Of a stretch of DNA of 64,000 bases, positions 42,300 to 51,012 are shown piece after piece. The notes beneath the pieces were generated by a model, which saw only the letters and a list, made by a program, of their open reading frames with translations, did not search any database and was not told the DNA's origin. Position 1 is the first letter of the stretch. Every line of letters begins with the position of its first letter. The position numbers and the translations under genes were made by a program. The DNA is from Planctomycetota bacterium (GTDB lineage Bacteria; Planctomycetota; UBA1135; GCA-002748355), in the NCBI GenBank assembly GCA_020638795.1, contig JACKHW010000001.1, forward strand, positions 372,001 through 436,000. The letters run 5' to 3'.

Positions 42300-43792
42300 C
42301 TTCACCCGTCGTCGAGAGCCGCCACGCTCAGGAGCAGCGTGCTCGGGGTGCCCGCATCGAGTTGAACGACTTCTCGTTCGGATTCCGCGCGGGTGCACGC
42401 GTGCGCTGGGTGCTCTGGCGGCAGAAGCTGACGATCGAGCCGGGTCGGTTCTACCTGTTGTCGGGTCCGAGCGGGGTCGGCAAGTCGACGATCGTCGACC
42501 TCCTCGCGGGTGAGGTCGATCCGTATTCGCGGCGTTGGGTGCAGCGCGGTCGCTTGCGATGCACAGGGAGCGATGGTCGCCGACCGCGCATGGTCGCACT
42601 CTTCCAGCGTGACGGGCTCTGGGACGATCTGTCGGTGTTCGACAACGTTCGTCTCGCGGCACGTGGAAGCGCCGAAGAAGCGCAGCGGCTCCTCGAACTC
42701 GTCGGTCTGCCGGATCCACCGCGCGACGTCTCCATGCTCTCCGGCGGTCAGCGAAAACGCGCCGCGCTCGCGCGTGCGCTTGCATCGAGACCCGAGCTCT
42801 TGCTACTCGACGAGCCGACCGCCGGTCTCGATCCGCCATCGACGGCACTCGTGTTCGACACGTTGCGTCAACTGCACGAGCAAATGGCCGGCGCGATGAC
42901 GTTGATCCTCGTCACGCACGAGCTGACTGCGGCCAAGAAGATCTGCGACGCCGAGATACGACTACCTGGCGAAGGCCGCATCGAACTCGTCGAGCCCGGA
43001 ATGCCCGAACCCGTCGGCACGCTCAAGCTGACGCGCGCCACTGGATTGTCGGTACTCGCCGGGCCGTGCCTCGCGCTCGCCGGGGTCGCGAAGAGCCTCT
43101 TCGAAACCCTCGTTGCCCTCGTCCCCGAACAACCGCTGCGTTGCATCGGTGCCGGCCTCGTCCAACTGCTCGAGTTGTTGCCGTTCCTCGTGTTGGCTGG
43201 CTCGTTCATCGGTGCGCTCAGCCTGCACTTCGTCGTCAACAACGACCCGCTGCACGGTGCGCTCGCGAGCGAACTCCTCAAGGGAACGGGCAAGGTCCTG
43301 ATCGCGGTGCTCGTGCCGCTCCTCATCTCGCTGCTGTATGCAGCTCCCGCGGTTGCCGGCACGGTGTCGCGCGTCGGCAGCATGGCGCGTGATCGACAAC
43401 TCGCGGCGTACCGCGCGCTCGGTCGCAGTGTGCGTCGTGAAGTGTTGTCCCCGCTCTTGTGGGGGCACCTCATCGCGTTGCCGCTTGCCATCCTGAGTGC
43501 GCTCGTCGGCGCGACCGTCGGTGCGTACGCGGCGGAGTGGTTCGCGCGCGGGACGACGTTCTCGAGCTTCTTGCCGCGGTTCACGGCGACGGTCTACGGC
43601 ACGGACTTCTCGTGGGGCTTGCTCAAGGCCCTCGGTTCGGCGTTCCTCTTGAGTTGGATTCCTTGGCACCTCGCCAATCGTCGCGCGCTGTCGCCGTCCG
43701 AACTCAGCTATGCGTCGTTCCGTGCGTGGTTCTGGACCGCGCTGTCGATCCTGTTGTGGAACGGGATCCTGATGTTCCCGCAGTTGCAGTAG
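42296..43792 (+). CDS. Fused ABC transporter: MlaF-like ATPase joined to MlaE-like permease
   Basis: This 498-residue protein carries two parts normally encoded separately. Residues 20-235 are an ABC ATPase with Walker A GPSGVGKST (57-65), the signature LSGGQRKRAALARAL (about 147) and Walker B LLLLDEPTAGLD (about 167). Residues 240-498 are an MlaE-type permease with five or so helices, including LLPFLVLAGSFIGALSLHFV and LIALPLAILSALVGATVGAY. In Mla, MlaFEDB powers phospholipid movement for the MCE ring; the adjacent MCE gene overlaps this start by four bases. Two copies of the fusion would supply a complete F2E2 core. MlaB and MlaC homologues are absent. Confidence 0.85.
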   Translation: MTSPVVESRHAQEQRARGARIELNDFSFGFRAGARVRWVLWRQKLTIEPGRFYLLSGPSGVGKSTIVDLLAGEVDPYSRRWVQRGRLRCTGSDGRRPRMVALFQRDGLWDDLSVFDNVRLAARGSAEEAQRLLELVGLPDPPRDVSMLSGGQRKRAALARALASRPELLLLDEPTAGLDPPSTALVFDTLRQLHEQMAGAMTLILVTHELTAAKKICDAEIRLPGEGRIELVEPGMPEPVGTLKLTRATGLSVLAGPCLALAGVAKSLFETLVALVPEQPLRCIGAGLVQLLELLPFLVLAGSFIGALSLHFVVNNDPLHGALASELLKGTGKVLIAVLVPLLISLLYAAPAVAGTVSRVGSMARDRQLAAYRALGRSVRREVLSPLLWGHLIALPLAILSALVGATVGAYAAEWFARGTTFSSFLPRFTATVYGTDFSWGLLKALGSAFLLSWIPWHLANRRALSPSELSYASFRAWFWTALSILLWNGILMFPQLQ

Positions 43793-43834
43793 CGCCGCCG
43801 CATCGACGTGCGAAGTGGCAGGAGATCGAAGCCC

Positions 43835-46411
43835 ATGAGTCTGCATGGTTCGAGTCGGTGGTTCTTGCTCGCTTGTTTGGTCCCGGTCACGTGCACGTCG
43901 ACCCACGTGCGCGAGCACGCTGCGAGCGGTGCGCGGGAGCAGCGCTCGTCGACAGGCGCCTTGCCGTCGATCGCCGAGCACACGAAGCGGATGGAGCGAG
44001 TCGATGGCTTCTTCCCCCTCTTCGTCGATCTTGCTCGCGAACGCGTGTGCATCGAGATCGATCGTCTCGGAGAGGATTTCCTCTACGTGCCTTGGCTCGC
44101 GACCGGCCTCGGTTCGAATCCCGTGGGGCTCGATCGCGGACTCGGCGGCGGCGAGCGAGTCGTGCACTTCGAACGTCACGGTCCGAAGGTGCTGCTCGTG
44201 CAGGACAACTTGCGGTATCGCGCACGCACCGACGACGATGCCGAGCGCGCGACGATTCGTGAGTCGTTCGCGACGGCGACGCTGTGGGGCGGCGAGGTCG
44301 TCGCCGTCGATGGCGAACGCATCCTGATCGACGCGACGAGTCTCGTGATGCGCGATGCAGCAGGTGTCGTGCGTAAGCTGAAGGCTGCGGGGCAGGGCGC
44401 ATATCGAGTCGACGCCTCTCGGAGTGCGTTCTACTGGCAGCGCACACGAGGCTTTCCGCGCAACACCGAGATCGAAGTCAGCCTGACGTTCGCGTGCGAT
44501 GCGCCGGGCGCCGAAGTGCGACGCGTCGCGCCGGAGGCGGAGGCGATCACGTTGCGACAGCATCATTCGTTCGTCGCACTGCCGGACGACGGCTACACAC
44601 CCCGCGTGTTCCACCCGCGGTCCGGGAGTTTTCCGCTCGAGTTCTTCGACTACGCGGCGCCACTCGCAGAGCCGATGCGAGCGCAGTGGATCCAGAGGCA
44701 TCGTCTCGAGAAAGCTGTGCCCGGATCCGCTCCTTCGCGCCCGATCGAGCCGATCGTGTACTGGCTCGACGCGGGAACCCCCGAACCCGTGCGGACCGCG
44801 CTGCTCGAGGGCGCGCGATGGTGGAACGATGCATTCGCTGCCGCCGGTTTCCTCGATGCGTTCGATGTGCGCATGCTGCCGACGGACGTCGATCCGCTCG
44901 ACGTGCGCTACAACGTGATCCAGTGGGTGCATCGCGCAACCCGTGGTTGGTCCTACGGGCGAACGATCAGTGACCCGCGCACGGGAGAGATCGTCAAGGG
45001 GCACGTGACGCTCGGTTCACTGCGCGTGCGGCAGGATCACAGGATCTTCGTCGGCAGCGGCGCGGAGACTTCGTGTTGCGATGCGGCGAGTGGTGGGCCC
45101 GCGCTCTCGAGTCTCGGCGCGCTCGCACGTCTGCAAGGCGGCGAATCGAGTGCGACGGAGCTCAGTCTGGCGCGACTGCGCCAACTCGCGGCGCACGAGG
45201 TCGGGCATACGCTCGGCTTCGCACACAACTTCGCTGCGAGCGTGCACGATCGCGCTTCGGTCATGGACTATCCCGCGCCGCTCATTCGCCTCGTTGGAGA
45301 CAAACTCGACTTCTCGGCAGCCTACACGACGTCGATCGGCGCGTGGGACGAGCTCGCGGTCCGCTATGCCTACACGCAGTTCTCGGACGCCGAGGACGAG
45401 CGGATCGGTCTTCGCGAGATCCTGCGCGAGGCGCGCACACGCGGTATCGACTTCTTGACGGATCAAGATGCGCGGGACGTGTCCGCGGCGCATCCGGCCG
45501 CGAGCCTTTGGGACAACGGTGACGACGCGATCCGCGAGCTGAGCCGCGTGCTCGACGTTCGTGCGCACGCGATGAGCGGGTTTTCCTCGTCCCTGCTCGA
45601 TGCGTCGCGACCGCAGAGCGAGCTCGAGGAGTTGTTCGTGCCGATCTATTTGTTGCATCGCTATCAGATCGAAGCGTGTGCGAAGCAGATCGGTGGCTTG
45701 CGCTTCGACTACTCGGATGTAGGCGAAGAGCGGCGCGTGACGGCCGTTCCGCACGATCGTCAGCTTCGCGCAATCGCTGCCCTGATGGATTGCCTGCAGC
45801 CCTCGCGGCTGCGTGTGCCGGACAAGATCCTCGGTTTCCTCGTGCCGCCGGCATTCGGGACGTCGAGCGTTGCGGAGCGCTTTCCTCGATACACGGGAGG
45901 GAGCTTCGAGGAGACCTCGAGCGCGCGTGTCGTCGCCGATCTGGTCTTCGACGCGGTGCTCGATCCGAGGCGTTGTTCGCGGCTCGAGGATCAGGCTGCG
46001 CATCGACGCGCTGAGCCCGAGCGCGATGGTGAAGACGAGCAGCAGACGGCCTTGGCTCTCGAGAACTTGCTGTATGCCTGCGTCGTGAAGCTCTGCGAGG
46101 ACGCGGAGAAAGACGATGCTCGCGATGCGGCGCTGCGGAGAGCGGCGCTTCGTTCGTTTGCGGATCACGTATTCGCACTGTGCGAAGACGCGAAGGCCAG
46201 CCCCGGGGTGCGCGAGGCGAGTGCCGAGTTCGTGGGGCGCGAGTTCGTCGCTTCGGATCACTTTACCAGGTTGCAACAAAGCAACGCGTTCGTGCTCGAC
46301 CTGGCGGCGCGTGCACGGCGCTTTCACCAGCGAATGCACGAGCGCGCCAGCGAGGGCACGCGACTCGAGGTTCCTCCGGGCAGCCCGATCGGAAGCGGTT
46401 CGCAATACTAG
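43835..46411 (+). CDS. Zinc-dependent metalloprotease (DUF5117/DUF4953 type), exported
   Basis: ATG 43835 is preceded by AGGAG at ten bases. The 858-residue product starts with an export or lipoprotein segment (WFLLACLVPVTCTST), then a DUF5117-like beta domain (ERVDGFFPLFVDLARERVCI, LGSNPVGLDRG) and the catalytic domain with HEVGHTLGFAH (about residue 453), a gluzincin/metzincin zinc motif whose third ligand is the last His, followed by SVMDYPAPL as the Met-turn. The C-terminal 350 residues are helical. Family members occur as secreted peptidases in Bacteroidota and Planctomycetota. It starts 42 bases after the ABC-permease fusion on the same strand, so it may belong to the MCE operon, for example in envelope protein processing. 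Confidence 0.87.
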   Translation: MSLHGSSRWFLLACLVPVTCTSTHVREHAASGAREQRSSTGALPSIAEHTKRMERVDGFFPLFVDLARERVCIEIDRLGEDFLYVPWLATGLGSNPVGLDRGLGGGERVVHFERHGPKVLLVQDNLRYRARTDDDAERATIRESFATATLWGGEVVAVDGERILIDATSLVMRDAAGVVRKLKAAGQGAYRVDASRSAFYWQRTRGFPRNTEIEVSLTFACDAPGAEVRRVAPEAEAITLRQHHSFVALPDDGYTPRVFHPRSGSFPLEFFDYAAPLAEPMRAQWIQRHRLEKAVPGSAPSRPIEPIVYWLDAGTPEPVRTALLEGARWWNDAFAAAGFLDAFDVRMLPTDVDPLDVRYNVIQWVHRATRGWSYGRTISDPRTGEIVKGHVTLGSLRVRQDHRIFVGSGAETSCCDAASGGPALSSLGALARLQGGESSATELSLARLRQLAAHEVGHTLGFAHNFAASVHDRASVMDYPAPLIRLVGDKLDFSAAYTTSIGAWDELAVRYAYTQFSDAEDERIGLREILREARTRGIDFLTDQDARDVSAAHPAASLWDNGDDAIRELSRVLDVRAHAMSGFSSSLLDASRPQSELEELFVPIYLLHRYQIEACAKQIGGLRFDYSDVGEERRVTAVPHDRQLRAIAALMDCLQPSRLRVPDKILGFLVPPAFGTSSVAERFPRYTGGSFEETSSARVVADLVFDAVLDPRRCSRLEDQAAHRRAEPERDGEDEQQTALALENLLYACVVKLCEDAEKDDARDAALRRAALRSFADHVFALCEDAKASPGVREASAEFVGREFVASDHFTRLQQSNAFVLDLAARARRFHQRMHERASEGTRLEVPPGSPIGSGSQY

Positions 46412-46531
46412 CGGCGATCGAGGATCCGGCGCGTGCGCCAGATCGTGACGAACGCGTCGATGACAACGACGATCCCTCGATGGTTCGAATCCAGTTAGCG
46501 TGATCGCCTCCGACGTGCCGATGGCAACACG

Positions 46532-46820
46532 ATGAAGATCATCATCGGAATCTTCGTGGTGCTGGCGCTCGCGATCGCGGGAGGCCGACTGGTGACCGGC
46601 TTGTCGCGCCGTGGATCCTCAGTTGGAGGGTCTCGTCCAGAAGATCGATGGGCTTCGCCTGCGCAAGATCGACGTGAGCGATCGCAGTTCCGCGGGTCCC
46701 GTGGTCCAGCAACACGGTGTTCGCGCCGTTCCGATGCTGGTGCTCTACGAGGGCGCTAGCGAAGTCTCGCGAGACACGAGAACGATCATGATGAAGCTCG
46801 CCGAAGCGATGCGGCGGTGA
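46532..46820 (+). pseudogene. Broken membrane-anchored thioredoxin-like gene (TGA at the first CxxC position)
   Basis: ATG 46532 opens a perfect membrane anchor (MKIIIGIFVVLALAIAGGRL). In the next frame the DNA reads W-(TGA)-PACRAVDPQLEGLVQ, then IDVSDRSSAGPVVQQHGVRA and VPMLVLYEG, a thioredoxin fold with the cis-Pro in AVPML. The TGA at 46593-46595 stands exactly where the first Cys of WCxxC belongs. The anchor and the fold are out of frame and the strand before WCxxC is missing, so a small deletion plus a Cys-to-stop change best explains it. GTG 46611 could initiate a 69-residue stub without an active site. Selenocysteine is considered and disfavoured in the findings. Confidence 0.6.
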
Positions 46821-47067
46821 CGGCGAGACGGGAGTTGTTCCCGAGCCGCAGGGCGTCGTGCACCGACGAGCGCGTGGCCCGGACTCGCAACTCTGCGATG
46901 CCGCTCGCGATTGTGGGAGGAAGTCGCGCGTGATACCGCGCCGTGCGGGGGCGCGACCGTGCCGTTGATACTGGCCCTGTTCTTGCAACTCGCCGCGCTT
47001 ACCGACGCGTCGTGCATCGCGTTGGCCCAAAGCCGCGCTTTCCTTCCGTATCAAGGCACGCGAGGAC

Positions 47068-48453
47068 ATGTCCGACGCCCTTCCGATCATCGAACCGTTC
47101 CGCATCAAGAGCATCGAGCCGATTCTCGTGTCGACGCGAGAAGAACGGGCCCGACACCTCGCCGAGGCGCATGGCAACTTGTTCAAGCTCCATTCGGCGG
47201 ACGTCATGATCGACCTGCTCACGGACAGCGGCACGGGCGCGATGAGCGCCGAGCAATGGGCCGCCGTGATGCGCGGGGACGAGTCGTACGCGGGATCTCC
47301 GAGCTTCTTGCGGTTCGAGAGCGCGGTGCAGGAGGTCTACGGTTTCGAAAACGTGATTCCGACGCACCAGGGGCGCGCGGCGGAGCACCTGCTCTTCCGC
47401 ACGCTCGTGCGCCCGGGGCACGTCGTGCCCAACAACACGCACTTCGATACGACGCGCGCCAACGTCGAGGCCGCAGGCGGCGTTGCCCTCGACTTGCCGT
47501 GCAAGGAGAGCGAGGTCACGAGTTCGGACTTCCCGTTCAAGGGCAACATGGATGTCGATGCACTGCGACGCGTGCTCGCAGAGAAGGCCGGCTCGGTGCC
47601 ACTCGTGATGATGACGATCACGAACAACGCCGGCGGGGGGCAACCCGTTTCGCTCGACAATCTGCGTGCGGTACATGCGCTCTGCGCCGCTCATTCGGTA
47701 CCGCTCTTCATCGACGCGTGTCGTTTTGCCGAAAACGCGTGGCTCATGCGAGCGCGTGACCCGGCGCTCGCAGGCAGCTCGATTCCCGAGCTCGTGCGTG
47801 CTGTGTTCGATCTCTCAGAAGGCTGCACGATGAGCGCCAAGAAGGACGGCCTTGCCAACATCGGTGGCTTCGTCGCCGTGCGCGATCCCGAACTCGCCGC
47901 CGAGTTGCGTCGACGTCTCGTCGTGACCGAAGGCTTCCCGACATACGGCGGCATGTCGGGCCGAGATCTCGATGCAGTGGCACAAGGGCTCTACGAAGTC
48001 CTGCACGAGGACTATCTCGAGTACCGCGCGGCGAGCGTCCGCTACGTCGTTCAGCGACTCGATGCTTCCGAAATCCCCGTGCTGCGTCCGGCGGGCGGCC
48101 ACGCGATCTTCCTCGATGCCGCGCGGTTCCTGCCGCACATTCCTGTGCGTCGGTACCCGGGGCAGGCGCTCGCGATGGAACTCTACCTCGAGGGCGGCAT
48201 CCGCAGCTGTGAGATCGGCAGTGTCATGCTCGCGCACCATGACGAGACGACAGGCGAAGAGATCCCGGCGCGCCACGAACTCGTGCGGCTCGCGATCCCA
48301 CGGCGGACGTACACGCAGAGTCACATGGACTACGTGATCGAGATCGTTCGGCGCGTGTGGAAGCGACGGGACGCGATTGCCGGCGTGGAGATCACGGCAG
48401 CGCCGCCTGTGCTGCGGCACTTCCAAGCCGAGTTTGGGCGAGTCGGGCGGTGA
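47068..48453 (+). CDS. tnaA: Tryptophanase (beta-eliminating lyase family)
   Basis: The PLP enzyme cleaves L-tryptophan to indole, pyruvate and ammonium. The 461-residue protein has the PLP lysine in MSAKKDGLANIGGF (about residue 258), the N-terminal substrate loop DLLTDSGTGAMS, GDESYAGSPSF, IPTHQGRAAE and NNTHFDTTRAN, and the conserved SVPLFIDACRFAENAW (Asp contacting the pyridine N, and Arg). Tyrosine phenol-lyase is the nearest alternative; telling them apart relies on a few residues I cannot align here. The start ATG 47068 has GAGG close upstream. No TnaC-like leader with a Trp codon is evident in the 247 bases before it. No permease gene follows. Confidence 0.87.
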   Translation: MSDALPIIEPFRIKSIEPILVSTREERARHLAEAHGNLFKLHSADVMIDLLTDSGTGAMSAEQWAAVMRGDESYAGSPSFLRFESAVQEVYGFENVIPTHQGRAAEHLLFRTLVRPGHVVPNNTHFDTTRANVEAAGGVALDLPCKESEVTSSDFPFKGNMDVDALRRVLAEKAGSVPLVMMTITNNAGGGQPVSLDNLRAVHALCAAHSVPLFIDACRFAENAWLMRARDPALAGSSIPELVRAVFDLSEGCTMSAKKDGLANIGGFVAVRDPELAAELRRRLVVTEGFPTYGGMSGRDLDAVAQGLYEVLHEDYLEYRAASVRYVVQRLDASEIPVLRPAGGHAIFLDAARFLPHIPVRRYPGQALAMELYLEGGIRSCEIGSVMLAHHDETTGEEIPARHELVRLAIPRRTYTQSHMDYVIEIVRRVWKRRDAIAGVEITAAPPVLRHFQAEFGRVGR

Positions 48454-48608
48454 GTCGCTCGGGAGGGGAAGGCGTACGGTGAATGCGTAGTTCGGCCCGA
48501 TGGGCATGAACGGCGAACGCGGGGCACTCGTTCTCCCACGAATGCGTCGTCGCGCGGACCCGCCCGCTCCTATCATCGGAGCTTCACACTTCGGAAGGCC
48601 TTAGAGAC

Positions 48609-49256
48609 ATGGGGGAGCGACGACCGCTCGCGACGCGTGAACTCGACATCAGTCGGCGCCTCGCCGCCGCACTCGCGAGCCGCGGCTGGACGCCCAACGC
48701 GATCTCGGTTGCCGGCATGTTCGCTGGTCTCTTGGCGGGAGTCGCGCTGGGGTACACGACTCGATACCCGGACGGAGCGCGCGTGCTCTTCGTTGTGGGC
48801 GCCGTTCTCGTGCAACTCCGGCTGCTCGCCAACATGCTCGACGGCATGGTTGCCGTCGCGACGGAAAAGACGACGCCGGTCGGTGAGCTCTACAACGAGA
48901 TTCCGGATCGCGTGTCGGACGTCGCGATTCTGCTCGGTCTCGGCTACAGCTTGGGTGGACACGTCGAACTCGGGTGGGCGGCGTCGGTCGCTGCGGTGTT
49001 GACGGCCTACGTGCGCGCCCAGGTCAAGGTTGCCGGAGCGCCGCAGGATTTCTGTGGTCCGATGGCGAAGCCGCATCGCATGTTCGCGGTGACGGTCGCG
49101 GCGCTCTACTGCGCGATCGCGCCGGGATCGTGGCAGGTGCTCTTCTCGTGGGGCGTGCCGACGATCTGCCTCGCGATCGTGACGATCGGCAGTGTGTGGA
49201 CGGCGGTGCGTCGTCTTCTGCGCGGTGCACGCGCGCTGCGAGCCGCCGACGAGTGA
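48609..49256 (+). CDS. CDP-alcohol phosphatidyltransferase family membrane protein, variant motif
   Basis: The 215-residue membrane protein belongs to the family that joins a CDP-activated lipid to an alcohol, releasing CMP. The core motif normally reads DxxDGxxARx8GxxxDxxxD. Here it is NMLDGMVAVATEKTTPVGEL then YNEIPDRVSD: the first and third Asp are Asn and the Arg is absent, although the remaining Asp residues and spacing hold. I believe this Asn-containing form recurs in a subfamily near E. coli YnbA, so loss of function is not implied. The set of this gene with PlsC- and CdsA-like genes (convergent) suggests a dedicated phospholipid or glycolipid head-group pathway. Start ATG 48609. Confidence 0.82.
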   Translation: MGERRPLATRELDISRRLAAALASRGWTPNAISVAGMFAGLLAGVALGYTTRYPDGARVLFVVGAVLVQLRLLANMLDGMVAVATEKTTPVGELYNEIPDRVSDVAILLGLGYSLGGHVELGWAASVAAVLTAYVRAQVKVAGAPQDFCGPMAKPHRMFAVTVAALYCAIAPGSWQVLFSWGVPTICLAIVTIGSVWTAVRRLLRGARALRAADE

Positions 49257-49286
49257 GCGCCGCGAGTGGCGTTCGATGTCACGTGA

Positions 49287-50000
49287 CTACCACGTCGGTC
49301 GGTTCGCTTCGCCAGCGAGTGTCGTGATGCAGTCGTGAACCTTGTTCATGAACGACGTTCGATCGCCCGTCCAGTAGATCGGTTCGCCGACGAACGCGTC
49401 GCAGAAGAACGGAACGAGGAGCGCTTCGCCGCGCGGCAAGGCCTTGCCGAGTCCGTGGATGAAGACAGGCGTCACGGGTACGTCCGGTCGTTTGCGCACG
49501 ATGTGGGCGACACCGCTCTGGAACTTCCCGAGATGCTCGGGCTCTCCGCGGGTGCCTTCAGGAAAGAGGATGACGATCTCCTCGCGGTCGAGTGCTTCGG
49601 TCACGACGAGTAACGGATCCATGCGCTGGCCATCCGATCCCGTTCGTCCGATGTTCGCGCGGTCGATCGGTAGGATCCCGATGATCCGCGTCGCGAACCA
49701 CGCGAGCACGCGGTTCTTCAGGAAGTAGTCCGCAGCAGCGACGGGGCGCACGCGGCGTCTCGTCGTCGACGAGAACAGCAGCATGAGCATGAGCGTGTCG
49801 AGATGGCTGTTGTGGTTCGCGATCAGGAGGGCGGGGCCGCGTGACGGCAGGAGATGTCGTCGACGAACGTTGAGGCCGATCAAGATCAGCAAGAGGGGGC
49901 GCGCGAATGCGTTGAAGAAGAGGTAGCGCAGCGGGTGATGCATCGGCGTCGCGCCACCAGGTCGGTGGGTTGCATCTTCGCCGTGAGTCGGGTCATCCAC
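49287..50000 (-). CDS. 1-acyl-glycerol-3-phosphate acyltransferase (PlsC-like)
   Basis: This 237-residue protein has the catalytic NHxxxxD motif in IANHNSHLDTLML and the substrate block FPEGTRGEPEHLGKFQSG. An N-terminal hydrophobic segment (YLFFNAFARPLLLILIGLN) anchors it to the membrane. It would acylate lysophosphatidic acid to phosphatidic acid, the substrate of the CdsA gene just upstream. The GTG start at 50000 overlaps the CdsA stop by eight bases; ATG 49943 is an alternative that keeps all motifs. With CdsA it forms a two-gene operon converging on the CDP-alcohol phosphotransferase with 30 bases between stops. Confidence 0.88.
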   Translation of the reverse strand: MDDPTHGEDATHRPGGATPMHHPLRYLFFNAFARPLLLILIGLNVRRRHLLPSRGPALLIANHNSHLDTLMLMLLFSSTTRRRVRPVAAADYFLKNRVLAWFATRIIGILPIDRANIGRTGSDGQRMDPLLVVTEALDREEIVILFPEGTRGEPEHLGKFQSGVAHIVRKRPDVPVTPVFIHGLGKALPRGEALLVPFFCDAFVGEPIYWTGDRTSFMNKVHDCITTLAGEANRPTW

Positions 50001-50964
50001 CGGTCGTGCCGAACGTCTGCCAATGGAAGAGGTAGTAGACGTAGTGGAAGAAGATCGGCGCCGTGTAGGTCAGGCTGTCGACGCGGTCGAGGATGCCGCC
50101 GTGACCCGGCAAGAGGCTCCCCGAATCCTTGATGCCGACGTCGCGCTTGAGCGCCGAGAGGTTGATATCCCCGAAGAAGCCGACCACGGCGATCAAGGCG
50201 CCGGCGATCGCCGACTGCGCGATGGTCATCGGAGTCAATACCGGACCCAAGAAGCACGCGAGCGCTGTCGTCGTGACCGCGCCGCCGAGAAACCCTTCCC
50301 ACGTCTTGCCCGGGCTGACGCGAGGCACGATGCGGTGCTTTCCGAGACTCTTGCCCCAGATGTATTGCGCGACGTCGTTCAACTGCGTGAGCACGACCAA
50401 GAACAACACGAGTCCCGGGCCCGCGAGTGTCGTCGCGTCATCGGCCGGACGCAGGATCAACAAGAACGCCGCGTGGCTCAGGCAGAAGACGCAGATCATC
50501 AATCCCCAGTGGATCGCGGCCGCAGCGCGCAAGTAACCGTCGGTCTGCCCGATGACGAGCATGCGAATCGGAATCGCGAGGAAGCAGTAGACGGGGATGA
50601 AGATGATGAAGAGTCCGTACCACTCGATTCCGATCCAGTAGTACTGCAATGGGATCGCTAGATAGGCCCAAAAGAGCGGGCGACGATCCGCGAGCCTCAC
50701 GGGGGTGTTTGAGAAGTACTCCTTGAGCGCGAGGAAGCTCACGAACGCGAAGAAGACGAGGGAGATCGTGCGACTCAGGACCATCGCGATCACGAACACG
50801 ATCACCATGACCCACCACGAGCGAACACGCGCCGCGAGTTCGCCGAGGTTGGCGTCGGGCTTCGCACGCTGAATCGTGCGCACGACGATCGACGCGACGA
50901 CGAGCAGGGCGAAGATCCCCGCGATGGTCCAGCGCACGGTGCTCGGTAGGGTCGACCAGTTCAT
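49993..50964 (-). CDS. cdsA: Phosphatidate cytidylyltransferase (CdsA-like)
   Basis: The enzyme makes CDP-diacylglycerol from phosphatidate and CTP in the membrane. The 323-residue protein has the full CDS signature in SALKRDVGIKDSGSLLPGHG followed by GILDRVDSLT, preceded by VSPGKTWEGFLGG and FGDINL. About eight membrane helices are visible, such as VMVIVFVIAMVLSRTISLVF. The family signature near the C-terminus and the partner PlsC resemble the E. coli ynbB context, so this could be a second, dedicated CDP-DAG synthase rather than the housekeeping one. Start ATG 50964. Confidence 0.92.
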   Translation of the reverse strand: MNWSTLPSTVRWTIAGIFALLVVASIVVRTIQRAKPDANLGELAARVRSWWVMVIVFVIAMVLSRTISLVFFAFVSFLALKEYFSNTPVRLADRRPLFWAYLAIPLQYYWIGIEWYGLFIIFIPVYCFLAIPIRMLVIGQTDGYLRAAAAIHWGLMICVFCLSHAAFLLILRPADDATTLAGPGLVLFLVVLTQLNDVAQYIWGKSLGKHRIVPRVSPGKTWEGFLGGAVTTTALACFLGPVLTPMTIAQSAIAGALIAVVGFFGDINLSALKRDVGIKDSGSLLPGHGGILDRVDSLTYTAPIFFHYVYYLFHWQTFGTTGG

Positions 50965-51012
50965 CGCGAGGTACGGTCACGAACTCGAGCGCTTCGCGCT
51001 CGTCTTCTCGAG

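Noticed and set aside
42962..45004. Minus-strand frame of 680 codons
   Set aside because: Opposite the ABC fusion and the metalloprotease; both have full motifs on the plus strand.
46593..46595. TGA as a selenocysteine codon in a thioredoxin-like protein
   Set aside because: No in-frame start before the TGA, the membrane anchor is in another frame and no SECIS was recognised. Kept as a finding to check, not called as a selenoprotein gene.
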